From Verrucomicrobiales bacterium (GTDB lineage: Bacteria; Verrucomicrobiota; Verrucomicrobiia; Limisphaerales; UBA9464): a stretch of 54,371 nucleotides of DNA. The stretch covers positions 1-54,371 of the forward strand of contig JAIXZE010000020.1 of NCBI GenBank assembly GCA_027489875.1, given 5' to 3'. Of this stretch, positions 33,723 to 42,357 are shown piece after piece. Each line of letters begins with the position of its first letter. The stretch's first letter is position 1. The position numbers and the translations under genes were made by a program. Under the pieces are notes generated by a model. It was not told where the DNA came from, ran no database searches, and saw nothing but the letters and a program-made list of their open reading frames with translations.

Positions 33723-34535
33723 TCAACGCAGGGGTTGGCTGGCTCGCTCGCTGAGCCAACGCAGGTCGGGATCGTTGGTAGTGACAGTGACCTGCGAGAA
33801 CGTACTGAAGCGGACGGGCTGCCGGAGCCGGGAGTTTATCCACCTGCGGGTTTCAACATGACTGTCGGCGAAAGCGAAAGTGGCGGCACCTTCATGAAAC
33901 GAGGCGGGCAGGTCATAAATGGAGCGTCCCGACGGATCCGCGAAGAAGACGGGATCGTTGATGCTGTCGGGATGTTCCTCGGTGAAGACGAAGGTCGAGG
34001 AAGGGCTGGAGAAATCGGAGAGGGTGCGGAAACGGGTGAAGCCGCCTGGAAGGATGTCGGTGGTGGACAGGTTGACGAGGCCGTTCATGACGTAGGAGCG
34101 GGTGCGGTTCTGCCAACCGCGGCTCCGCTGAGCGGTCGAGACGAAGCGGTCAGTCGGGCAACGGTAGAGTCCGATGTCCGTGCCGATATACGGGAGGAAA
34201 GCCGGGATCTGGATCTTGGTGTTGTTGGTATTGTCCGGCGCGGTGGTCCAATCGATCCAGCCGAGGGCCCACGCGTCCGACGTGACAGGGTTTTCGGTGG
34301 AGGCACCACTGCCGGAAGGATTACGGGCGAGCAACGGGTTTTCCGCGCCATGGGAACGCCAGGCGATGCCCAGTCGTCGGAGGTTTTCCTGACAGAGGAT
34401 CACCTCGGGTGTCACCCGATGGGTGCTGGCCATGGCCGTTGCGACGAGTACGAGCAGGGCGGCGGTGGCCAGGAGCGCCAACAGGTCGAGACGGGAGAAC
34501 CCTTGGCACCTGGCTTTGAACCTTCGGGGGATCAT
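33723..34535 (-). CDS. Pseudopilin-like protein with DUF1559-type C-terminus
   Basis: 270 residues. A short basic leader ends in Gly12, followed by FSRLDLLALLATAALLVLVATAM, a type IV pilin-like N-terminal helix, so prepilin peptidase could cut after Gly12. The residue five positions after the cut is Asp instead of the usual Glu. The globular part contains ILCQENLRRLGIAW, LYRCPTDRF, SYVMNGLVN, and near the end SFHEGAATFAFADSHVETRRW, which corresponds to the HxGGANFxFADGHV ending of DUF1559-type proteins common in Planctomycetes and Verrucomicrobia. Function is unknown; such proteins are numerous and probably surface-linked. It is divergent from the Ig/LVIVD gene. Confidence 0.88.
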   Translation of the reverse strand: MIPRRFKARCQGFSRLDLLALLATAALLVLVATAMASTHRVTPEVILCQENLRRLGIAWRSHGAENPLLARNPSGSGASTENPVTSDAWALGWIDWTTAPDNTNNTKIQIPAFLPYIGTDIGLYRCPTDRFVSTAQRSRGWQNRTRSYVMNGLVNLSTTDILPGGFTRFRTLSDFSSPSSTFVFTEEHPDSINDPVFFADPSGRSIYDLPASFHEGAATFAFADSHVETRRWINSRLRQPVRFSTFSQVTVTTNDPDLRWLSERASQPLR

Positions 34536-34757
34536 ATGGGCTGGTCGTGCTTGAATTGGCGACCATGCATACCAGCGGATGGCCCTTTGGTAAACCCTCG
34601 CCTTCCCAACGCGTCATCGGAAGGATTCGACGGACAGCCTGGACAAGCTGGAATCCTTTCGATGCGGAGCCCACCCGCATGACGCCCAAGCGTGGCGATG
34701 GTGTCTGGATGCGCGCATCGCAATCCCCTGCTTGCCGGTCCTGATTTCCAAAGGTAA

Positions 34758-36509
34758 ATGCCAACCATGTGCGGGTCATCCTTTCGCCTCTCCGGCCTCG
34801 CCTTCCTTTGCTTTGCAGCTGCATTCCGGCTGATCGCTGCACCGCCGGTCCTTTCCGAGCCCGCCACACCGGCTGATCTGGTGCTGGTGGAAGGATCGTC
34901 CGGGTTCATCCGGGTGCTTGGGTCGGCCGGTACGAACGGAGCGGTCCAGTGGTTCAGGGACGGGGCTCCGATGGTCCCGGGACCTACGGGGAATACGCTG
35001 AGCTTCACCAACGCATTGCCCGGGGATGCGGGGGCCTACCACGTTGTCCTCTCGAATTCTGAAGGGTCGGTCACCAGCCGGACGGCCCGTGTGGTGATTC
35101 CACCGGCGTTGACGATCCAGCGCGTGGCGAACGTGCCGATCGGTGGAAGTGCGCTGGCGTTGGCCGTCGATGGCGACCGCCTGTTCGTCGGAATGGGGGA
35201 TGGCCCCTCTCTGGTCGCAGGGTTGGAGATTTACGATGTCTCCGTTCCTGCTGCCCCGGTATTCCTTGGCAGTTACCGGCTTCCAAGGGTGGGCACAGCA
35301 CTTCGTGTTCGGGATGTGGTCGTCAACGGGACAACGGCCTATCTGGCTGCGGGGACTCAAGGGCTCAGGATTCTGGATGTCTCGGACGCTGCATCGCCCC
35401 GAGAACTGGGGGTGTTCACGAATCAGCAGGCATTCGTGGATCTCGATGTGGTTGGGAATCGGGTTTACGCGGCAAGGACGTCCGGCATGAGCATCCTCGA
35501 CGTCAGCGATCCATCCGCGATCACCGTGTTGGGTCAGTTTCAGATGCAGTCTGCGACTGGGATCGCCGTTCAGGGGAATCTGGCTGTGTTGGTCAACGCC
35601 CTTGCGAGTGCTGATATCCTGGATGTCACGGACGCCTCAAGACCCGTTCGGATCGGGACGCTCTTCACCGGAGATCCCATGAACACGCTGCGATGGCGCT
35701 GGCACCAATTGGTGGTTTCCGGCGGGATCGTACCGCATGTGTTCGACCTGTCCCGTCCGAAGCATCCCCTGAAGCTGGGTGGTTATGTGGCCCCGGTCGA
35801 CAGCGTGGGCATGGCGCTTCTGGACGATCTGGTGCTGGATGGCGGCGTCCCTGCGCTGGGACGTCCCCAACATTTCAATGTGTTCGATATCGGTTCGCTT
35901 CCTCATGTCTTTCCCGTCGGTCGGCTTCAGATGGGTGGAGCCGTTGAGGACATCGTGGTGCATCGCGGACACATCTTTGCCGCAGCGACGCGTGCGGGTG
36001 TGGATGTCCTCACGATGGAACCCAACGGACCGCCGGTGGTGGTCCGTCCTTTGGGACCGTTGCGGGTTGCTGCCGGGTCCAATGTCGAACTGCAGGCCCG
36101 CGTCAGTGGCGGTCGGTTGTCGCACCAGTGGTTCAAGGAAGGGGAATCCATACCCGGGGCAACGAATCGCGTCCTCCGTCTTCCCAATGTGTCGCAGGAA
36201 CAGATGGGGAACTACTCGGTGGTGGTTTCCAATCGCTTGGGCACCATTTCGGGTGGCGTCGCGACCCTCACGTTGGCGGATGAGATGGCGATCAAGATCG
36301 TCCACGGCACGGGCACCACGGGTGCCTCGGCCCGGCCCGACCTTTTCGGTCCTCCCGGATTCCAGGGGTATCTCCTCGCGTCGACGAACCTTGTCGATTG
36401 GCAGCCCATCTGGTTCGGGGAACTCGGTCTGACTCCGCCGGGAGTCAGCGATCCGATCAGTCCTCTCCCGGCAGCGCGTTACTATCGGCTGGAACCTGGG
36501 GTGGAGTGA
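34758..36509 (+). CDS. Secreted protein with Ig-like domains and LVIVD propeller repeats
   Basis: 583 residues; Met4 (34767) is an alternative start. A signal peptide (LSGLAFLCFAAAFRLIA) leads to an Ig-like domain (about 40-112: AVQWFRDGAPMVPG...GDAGAYHVVLSNSEGSV). LVIVD-type blades follow, such as GLEIYDVSVPAAPVFLG, GLRILDVSDAASPRELG and GMSILDVSDPSAITVLG. A second Ig-like domain (LSHQWFKEGESIPG...MGNYSVVVSNRLG) and a C-terminal module with YLLASTNLVDWQPI and AARYYRLEP close the chain. The domains point to binding or adhesion at the surface. No enzymatic residues are seen. Confidence 0.85.
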   Translation: MPTMCGSSFRLSGLAFLCFAAAFRLIAAPPVLSEPATPADLVLVEGSSGFIRVLGSAGTNGAVQWFRDGAPMVPGPTGNTLSFTNALPGDAGAYHVVLSNSEGSVTSRTARVVIPPALTIQRVANVPIGGSALALAVDGDRLFVGMGDGPSLVAGLEIYDVSVPAAPVFLGSYRLPRVGTALRVRDVVVNGTTAYLAAGTQGLRILDVSDAASPRELGVFTNQQAFVDLDVVGNRVYAARTSGMSILDVSDPSAITVLGQFQMQSATGIAVQGNLAVLVNALASADILDVTDASRPVRIGTLFTGDPMNTLRWRWHQLVVSGGIVPHVFDLSRPKHPLKLGGYVAPVDSVGMALLDDLVLDGGVPALGRPQHFNVFDIGSLPHVFPVGRLQMGGAVEDIVVHRGHIFAAATRAGVDVLTMEPNGPPVVVRPLGPLRVAAGSNVELQARVSGGRLSHQWFKEGESIPGATNRVLRLPNVSQEQMGNYSVVVSNRLGTISGGVATLTLADEMAIKIVHGTGTTGASARPDLFGPPGFQGYLLASTNLVDWQPIWFGELGLTPPGVSDPISPLPAARYYRLEPGVE

Positions 36510-36669
36510 ATCCAAGCAACCTGCGCCCTGCGATCACAGACCGGATCACGGCGCTTCCGCTGCGGGAGGTGGGGAACCTGTCCTTGGCTTCCGACTTGAA
36601 ACCGAAATCTTGAGCCTCCTGCTGCTTGCGTGGGATGGGGTGAACGGCTAGAGACCGCGACCCGCAGAA

Positions 36670-38997
36670 ATGAACGAAAGCCACGTTGCCCGGATTGCCG
36701 CCGAGTTGAACATCGCCCCGCGTCAGGTTGCCGCCACAGCGCGCCTGATTGGTGAAGGGGGGACCGTCCCCTTCATCGCGCGTTACCGGAAGGAGGCGAC
36801 GGAGAGCCTCGACGAGGTGGCGATCACATCGATCCGGGATCGGTTGTTGCAGTTGGCGGAGCTCGACCAGCGGCGGGAGGCGATCGTGAAGAGCCTGGCG
36901 GAGCGCAACCTGCTGACGGATGCGTTGGCGAAGGCCGTGAAGGAGGCGGATTCCCTGTCGACACTCGAGGATCTCTACGCGCCATTCCGACCAAAACGGC
37001 GGACCCGGGCGACGATCGCCCGTGAGGCAGGGTTGGAGCCGCTTTCGGTGAAGCTGTTTGCGGAGCAGGCCACGGCGGATCCGCTCGCGGAAGCGGCCGC
37101 ATTCGTCGATGCGGGCAAGGGTGTGGCGGACGTGGCGGCGGCGCTGGCCGGTGCGCGGGACATCATCGCGGAACAGGTGAGCGAGGATGCGACGGCGCGG
37201 GCGCGGTTGCGGGAGATGTTCTGGGCGGACGCGACGGTGCGGTCGAAGGTTTTGACCGGGAAGGAGACCGAGGGGGCGAAGTTCAAGGATTACTTCGACT
37301 GGACGGAACCCGTCGCGAAGATCCCGAGCCATCGCATGCTGGCGATCCGACGCGGGGAGGCGGAGGGCATCCTGCTGGTGCGGATCAACCCGCCGGAGGA
37401 GGGGCCGCTGAACCTGTTGGAGGGGCTTTTCGTGAAAGCCCCGGGCAAGCCGGCAGGCGAGCAGGTGCGGTTGGCGGTGCAGGATGGCTACAAGCGGTTG
37501 CTGGCCTTCTCGATGGAGGCGGAGATCCGGCTGGAATCGAAGAAGAAGGCGGATGCGGAGGCGATCCGGGTGTTTGCAGAAAACCTCCGTGAGTTGCTGT
37601 TGGCGTCGGCGTTGGGGAGCAAGAACGTGCTCGCGCTCGATCCGGGGTTCCGGACGGGTTGCAAGCTCGTGTGCCTGGATCGCCAGGGGAAGCTTGTCCA
37701 CAACGATGTTGTCCATCTGACTCACTCCGCCGGCGAGGCGCAGCAGGCGGGCACGACAATCCGGGCCTTGGTCGCGAAGTTTGAGATCGAGGCCATCGCC
37801 ATTGGCAATGGCACGGCGAGCCGGGAGACGGAGCAGTTCGTGCGGTCGCTCAAGTTGCCGGCGTCCATTGCCATCGTGCTGGTGAACGAATCCGGGGCGT
37901 CGATCTATTCCGCATCCGAGGTCGCGCGCGAGGAGTTCCCCAACCACGACATTACCGTCCGCGGTGCGGTGAGCATCGGGCGGCGGCTGATGGATCCGTT
38001 GGCCGAACTGGTGAAGCTGGATCCGAAGTCGATTGGTGTCGGCCAGTACCAGCACGACGTCGACGCGAACCTGCTCAAGCGGGGGTTGGATGACGTGGTC
38101 GTTTCGTGTGTGAACCGGGTCGGTGTGGAGTTGAACACAGCGAGTCGGCAATTGCTCTCGTACGTGGCCGGCCTGGGACCGTCCCTGGCGGCGAACATCG
38201 TGGCGCACCGGGATGCGAACGGGCCGTTCAAGTCGCGCAAGGATCTGCTGCAGGTTCCGCGTCTGGGACCGAAGGCGTATGAGCAATGTGCCGGCTTCCT
38301 GCGGATCCGGGGTGGCGAACATCCCCTGGATTCCTCCGCGGTGCATCCGGAGCGGTATCCGGTGGTGGACACGATGGCGCGTGACCTGGGTTGCGGCGTG
38401 GCCGACCTGCTGAAGGACGCTGGCGCACGGGCGAAGATCAAGCCCGAGAAATACGTGAGCGAGGACCTGGGTTTGCCCACGTTGCAGGACATCCTCAACG
38501 AACTGGCGCGGCCGGGCCGCGATCCGCGTGAGAAGTTCGAAGCGTTTGCGTTCGCGGACGGGGTCCACAAGATGGAGGACCTGAAGCCAGGGATGCGCGT
38601 TCCGGGCATCGTGACGAACGTGACGGCCTTCGGGGCGTTCGTGGACATCGGGGTGCATCAGGACGGGTTGGTGCACGTCAGCCAGCTGGCGGATCGGTTC
38701 ATCAAGGATCCCTCCGAAGTGGTGAAGGTCGGGCAGAAGGTGCAGGTGTTCGTGGTGGAGGTGGATCTTGAGAGGAAGCGGATCGCGCTCTCGATGAAGG
38801 CGAATCCGACGTCGGCCCCCCGGGAAAACCGGACGTCGCCGGCGGCCCCGCGACCGCCGGGTGGCGGGCCACGGCCCGGTGGCCCATCGGGTGGTCGGCC
38901 TCAGGGCGGCCAACGTCCGCCAGCGCGGGGTTGGGAGAACGCCGGCGGCCTGAGCGCATTGGCGGACGCCTTCGACAAGGCAAAGCCGAAGCCTTGA
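36670..38997 (+). CDS. tex: Tex-family RNA-binding transcription accessory protein
   Basis: 775 residues, the normal Tex (YhgF) length. The N-terminal Tex domain opens IAAELNIAPRQVAATARLIGEGGTVPFIARYRKEATESLDE, which is nearly invariant in the family. A YqgF/RuvC-like domain (about 319-440, LALDPGFRTGCKLV) comes next, then helix-hairpin-helix segments (about 488-547, ELNTASRQLLSYVAGLGPSLA, KDLLQVPRLGPKAYEQ). The S1 RNA-binding domain is at about 637-710 (MRVPGIVTNVTAFGAFVDIG). The tail is Pro/Gly/Arg-rich, an addition that may aid RNA binding. Tex proteins bind nucleic acids and influence transcription or RNA turnover. It is a single gene. Confidence 0.97.
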   Translation: MNESHVARIAAELNIAPRQVAATARLIGEGGTVPFIARYRKEATESLDEVAITSIRDRLLQLAELDQRREAIVKSLAERNLLTDALAKAVKEADSLSTLEDLYAPFRPKRRTRATIAREAGLEPLSVKLFAEQATADPLAEAAAFVDAGKGVADVAAALAGARDIIAEQVSEDATARARLREMFWADATVRSKVLTGKETEGAKFKDYFDWTEPVAKIPSHRMLAIRRGEAEGILLVRINPPEEGPLNLLEGLFVKAPGKPAGEQVRLAVQDGYKRLLAFSMEAEIRLESKKKADAEAIRVFAENLRELLLASALGSKNVLALDPGFRTGCKLVCLDRQGKLVHNDVVHLTHSAGEAQQAGTTIRALVAKFEIEAIAIGNGTASRETEQFVRSLKLPASIAIVLVNESGASIYSASEVAREEFPNHDITVRGAVSIGRRLMDPLAELVKLDPKSIGVGQYQHDVDANLLKRGLDDVVVSCVNRVGVELNTASRQLLSYVAGLGPSLAANIVAHRDANGPFKSRKDLLQVPRLGPKAYEQCAGFLRIRGGEHPLDSSAVHPERYPVVDTMARDLGCGVADLLKDAGARAKIKPEKYVSEDLGLPTLQDILNELARPGRDPREKFEAFAFADGVHKMEDLKPGMRVPGIVTNVTAFGAFVDIGVHQDGLVHVSQLADRFIKDPSEVVKVGQKVQVFVVEVDLERKRIALSMKANPTSAPRENRTSPAAPRPPGGGPRPGGPSGGRPQGGQRPPARGWENAGGLSALADAFDKAKPKP

Positions 38998-39039
38998 GGG
39001 GAGTTGGAAGATTCAAGATTGAAGATTGAAGCCAAGCGA

Positions 39040-39172
39040 GGGCGCATCTTGACACTGCGCCCGCATGCAACGGGGAGGCGACGTCCTCGTCGCCGTTCCA
39101 AAGCCCTTCCCAAGGCGATGAGGACATCGCCGCCCCGAAAGCTTCCAAAAGGGGGCAGTGTCAAGATGGGCC
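39040..39172. repeat. Family 2 element, best-preserved copy
   Basis: The left end GGGCGCATCTTGACACTGCG and the right end (inward GGGCCCATCTTGACACTGCC) match at about 21 of 23 positions over the full ends. Between them lie GGCGACGTCCTCGTCGCC and GGCGATGAGGACATCGCC, each a palindrome and inverted relative to the other. There is no open frame of note. It lies between the convergent tex gene and the next minus-strand gene. An AT-richer AAGATTGAAGATTGAAG run precedes it. Confidence 0.85.
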
Positions 39173-39251
39173 CGCCTCGTGACCTCGTCGAAGACCCACG
39201 TGGAGTCGCAGACGAGGCTATCCGGTGTGGTGTCTTCCCGGGACTCTGGCC

Positions 39252-40079
39252 TCAGGGCGCACTCCTTCGGGGGACGTAGAGGAGTTCGGTCGTGGCCGAA
39301 GGTGCCCTCCGGGTTGCGAGTTCGTTGAGGAGGGCTTCGGACTGCGCCTCCGTGAGGCCATGCCGCAGGAGGAATCGTTCCCGGTAGGCGCTGTGGAAGG
39401 CACCGCGGGCCTCGTCCTGCTCGTTCGCCAGGCGGGCGGTTTCTGCCGCGAAGCCGGCGGCATCCGGTGTTTCAGCCAAGGTCCGCTGGACCTCACCAAG
39501 AAAGTCCAGCAATTCGCCCGAACCAGCGACAAACCGGAAGCAGTCGAGCAGGCAGTCGCTGGACGGATCCGCAGGGAGGCCGCAACGCTCGGCCGCCTCC
39601 TCGATCGACCGCAGTTCGGGAATCTGCCGGGCGCGTTCGTAGAGGTTCGGAAGCGTCAGGTTTCCCTTCGGATAATGGGCGAGCAGTTCGAGGGCGTGCG
39701 GCGCTGGGATTCCCTGATCCACAAGTGTCCCGAGCAAGTCTGCATCGGAAGCATCCGGGTGCGCGAGCAGTGTGTCCGAAAGGGTGGTCATCACGAAGAG
39801 GTTCGTCAGCATGGAGCGCGTGTGCGCGCTTCCGGGCAGCAGGGACTCGGCGGAAGTCTGGAGTGGGTTGTCTGCGGGTGTCGCCGGCATCCGTCGCAGC
39901 AAAGGGAAGCGAGAAGCCTTTGCACTGGGCGGTGCCTCTGAGGATGTGGGGTTGCTGGGAGCCTCCACCCTTTCATTGACGGGAGTCGGATCGGATCTGT
40001 GAGTGGACGAGCGGAAGAGCGAAAGACTGACGACCAGTGCGAACGCGAGGATCAAAAGGACGGATGCAGGTGGCTTCAT
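39252..40079 (-). CDS. Membrane-anchored helical protein of unknown function
   Basis: 275 residues. One N-terminal hydrophobic segment (ASVLLILAFALVVSLSLF, about 5-22) anchors or exports it. A Ser/Pro-rich linker (about 28-70) follows, then a helical domain rich in Leu, Glu and Ala (ELRSIEEAAERCGLP, RLANEQDEARGAFHSAYRERFLLRHGLTEAQSEALLNEL). I recognise no family. Four cysteines and no metal-type clusters are seen. It may share a minus-strand transcript with the gene upstream at 40255, 175 bp away. Confidence 0.6.
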   Translation of the reverse strand: MKPPASVLLILAFALVVSLSLFRSSTHRSDPTPVNERVEAPSNPTSSEAPPSAKASRFPLLRRMPATPADNPLQTSAESLLPGSAHTRSMLTNLFVMTTLSDTLLAHPDASDADLLGTLVDQGIPAPHALELLAHYPKGNLTLPNLYERARQIPELRSIEEAAERCGLPADPSSDCLLDCFRFVAGSGELLDFLGEVQRTLAETPDAAGFAAETARLANEQDEARGAFHSAYRERFLLRHGLTEAQSEALLNELATRRAPSATTELLYVPRRSAP

Positions 40080-40254
40080 GCGCGGTACATTCTTGGGGTG
40101 GGCAGGGGAGGAAAGAGGACCCGCAGAGTTGGCGGATGAAGTCTGTGAACCGTGTATCCGGGAAGCCCATCTTGATGGGCGTGCTGGATCTGGTTCACGG
40201 GTTCATCGGCCGGAAATCTCTGCGGATCCGTGGGTCATGGAAGGTTGGGGATTC

Positions 40255-41085
40255 CTACAGGTTGACTGCGCCGTTGGTCATCGGCGAAGGGACCGTGGGC
40301 GAGCTTCCGGGTGGCAGGGGGGACTCCTTCAAGGACGGGTCCGGCACGAGACGGACATACTGATCAACTCCAGCAGTCCAGCCGAACTTCGCAGGGTCGG
40401 GAACGAGCAGGGGATCGTAACTGAGCAGGTTCATGACCGATCCGAAGTGACGGTTCTGCCCGGGCAGCGTGAAGAAGACGGCTCCTGCGGCGCGGAACGG
40501 CACCCTGCGATACTCGTCCTGTGTCGGGCCAACGGTCTTCTCACCATTCTCATGGGGAGGGGTATTGGAATTGATCTTGGAAGTTGCCTGGTAGGCGAGG
40601 ACGGCTTCCCAGCTTCCCGTGGCGTTGTAATATTGGGTTGGGAAGTTCCCAACGGGGCGGATATTGGAAGCCCACGCCTGGAAGACGCATGCCGCCTTGA
40701 TCACCAGCCCGTTTCGAAACGGCCCGGTGTTATAGAAGAACTGATAGTCGCGGTTCTGGTAGCTATCGATGAAGAACGGCTCAAGGTTGATGATCGGTTT
40801 GGTCATGCCGGGCCTCAACCGCGCCTCATACCACAGGGACTTCCCGGGATGGATCGACGAGTAGCGGTAGACGCGGACGAGGCTGTCGGGCTTGCCCTTC
40901 TCCCACGCGACGACCTCGCGGGTATAACGGCTGAGGGCAATGTTGCCCTGGAACTCGATGGTCATGGGACGGATCGCGTCCCGCGCTCGCAAGACTTCCT
41001 TCGCGATCATGAGGTTCTGGGCGGGGCTTTGGCCGAGCAGTCCGAATGGAATCAGACTGAGGCATGGAATGATAACGGCTTTCAT
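40255..41085 (-). CDS. Exported protein of unknown function
   Basis: 276 residues from the ATG at 41085, which gives a signal peptide (MKAVIIPCLSLIPFGLLGQS); the frame extends upstream but without protein character. The mature chain is rich in aromatic residues and reads like a beta-rich exported protein: YQNRDYQFFYNTGPFRNGL, WASNIRPVGNFPTQYYN, VFFTLPGQNRHFGSVMNLL. An early segment (ARDAIRPMTIEFQGNIALSRYTREVVAWEKGK) resembles outer-membrane carrier-like strands only loosely. I do not recognise the family. It is divergent from the esterase gene across 192 bp. Confidence 0.6.
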   Translation of the reverse strand: MKAVIIPCLSLIPFGLLGQSPAQNLMIAKEVLRARDAIRPMTIEFQGNIALSRYTREVVAWEKGKPDSLVRVYRYSSIHPGKSLWYEARLRPGMTKPIINLEPFFIDSYQNRDYQFFYNTGPFRNGLVIKAACVFQAWASNIRPVGNFPTQYYNATGSWEAVLAYQATSKINSNTPPHENGEKTVGPTQDEYRRVPFRAAGAVFFTLPGQNRHFGSVMNLLSYDPLLVPDPAKFGWTAGVDQYVRLVPDPSLKESPLPPGSSPTVPSPMTNGAVNL

Positions 41086-41277
41086 GGTTGATACCGGGTT
41101 TCTGGACGTTTGGGTTGTGCCTCGAAGTTCCGGGTCGCGCACTGCGACTTCGCAGTTGCAGTACCCTGAACACCAAGGATGGAGAATCGGGTAGTGCACG
41201 CGAATGAGGTCGTCAAGAGGGTGAGTTTGCACGGACTTCCCGCTTGTGTGCGCCGAGGGTTCGCAGTCCCCTGAGCC

Positions 41278-42351
41278 ATGCCCCGTTCATCACTGTTTCG
41301 AATCTGCGCCAGCACCATGGCCGCAGGGATCCTTCTCGCGCTTGCCGCCGGTTGTCAGACCCCTGGTGGGTTCGGTTCGTATCGGGAGCACCCGGGAACG
41401 AATGGCAACGGCAACCTCGTGATCGGCCCCACTTATACAAAGGCTATGGACCTGACGGACCAAGGGAATCCGAAGGGTAAACAGTTCGAAATCCAGATGC
41501 GGTTGGCGGATAGCCGCCTCTTCAAGGGCGACGACAAGACGCTGGAGCCATGGAAGAAGGCGGTGCGCACGGAACGTCGGATCTTCGTCTATATCCCGGC
41601 AGCGTATCGGGACGGAACGAAGGCCGCGGTGCTGGTCACGCACGACGGACCCGATCAGCTGGGGTTGGTGCGCAACGCCCTCGACAACCTGACGGTCTCA
41701 AAGGATCCGGAGCGTCGGTTGCCGCCGTTCATCGTGATCGCGGTGGAGAACGGTGGGAACGATGGGAAGAACAGCGAACGCGGTCTGGAGTACGACACGA
41801 TGTCGGATCGGTTCGCGCGGTTCATCAACGACGAGGTCTTTGTGGCGGTGCTCGCGGATCCGGCGATCCGGGCGGCCTACCCGAAGCTCGCCATCACGGA
41901 CAATCCGTGGGGGCGCGCCACGATGGGATGCAGCTCGGGTGGGGCGGCGGCATTGACGATGGCGTGGTTCCGGCCGGACCTGTTCCGCCGTGTGATCGCG
42001 TACTCCGGGACGTTCGTGGACCAGCAGGATGATGACGCTCCGGAAGAGGCACAGTTTCCGTACGGGGCGTGGGAGTATCACTCCAGCATGAAGCTCATCG
42101 CGAATGGCCCGAAGAAGCCGTTGCGGATCTTCACGCATGTCTCCGAGAATGACCTGCGCGCGAAGGATCCCGAGAGCACGCAGCACAACTGGGTCATGGC
42201 CGGCAACCGCACCGCGGATGCCCTCCGGGAAAAGGGCTATGACCATCGGTACGTGTTCAGCAAGGCAACGGGACATTGCGACCGAAGGGTCTTCGAGGAG
42301 ACGTTGGCCGATACGCTGGTGTGGCTCTGGCGTGGCTATCACGCGGAGTAG
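41278..42351 (+). CDS. Lipoprotein esterase, enterochelin-esterase-like alpha/beta hydrolase
   Basis: 357 residues. A lipoprotein signal ends in LALAAGC with Cys26. The hydrolase part has the esterase-D/Fes pattern: RRIFVYIPAAYRDGTKAAVLVTHDG, PPFIVIAVENGG, and the nucleophile elbow MGCSSGGAAAL (GxSxG, Ser219). A likely acid region is THVSENDLRAKD, and the catalytic His is probably in TGHCDRRVF. Such enzymes cleave carbohydrate esters or acylated substrates at the cell surface. The next gene, a glycosidase-like protein, starts 6 bp later, so they are probably co-transcribed and may act on the same polysaccharide. Confidence 0.85.
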   Translation: MPRSSLFRICASTMAAGILLALAAGCQTPGGFGSYREHPGTNGNGNLVIGPTYTKAMDLTDQGNPKGKQFEIQMRLADSRLFKGDDKTLEPWKKAVRTERRIFVYIPAAYRDGTKAAVLVTHDGPDQLGLVRNALDNLTVSKDPERRLPPFIVIAVENGGNDGKNSERGLEYDTMSDRFARFINDEVFVAVLADPAIRAAYPKLAITDNPWGRATMGCSSGGAAALTMAWFRPDLFRRVIAYSGTFVDQQDDDAPEEAQFPYGAWEYHSSMKLIANGPKKPLRIFTHVSENDLRAKDPESTQHNWVMAGNRTADALREKGYDHRYVFSKATGHCDRRVFEETLADTLVWLWRGYHAE

Positions 42352-42357
42352 GCCGGC

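Noticed and set aside
36457..38913. An 818-residue open frame antisense to tex
   Set aside because: It is full of His, Arg and Pro, has no domain, and mirrors tex, a highly conserved gene on the other strand. Long antisense frames are expected in GC-rich genes.
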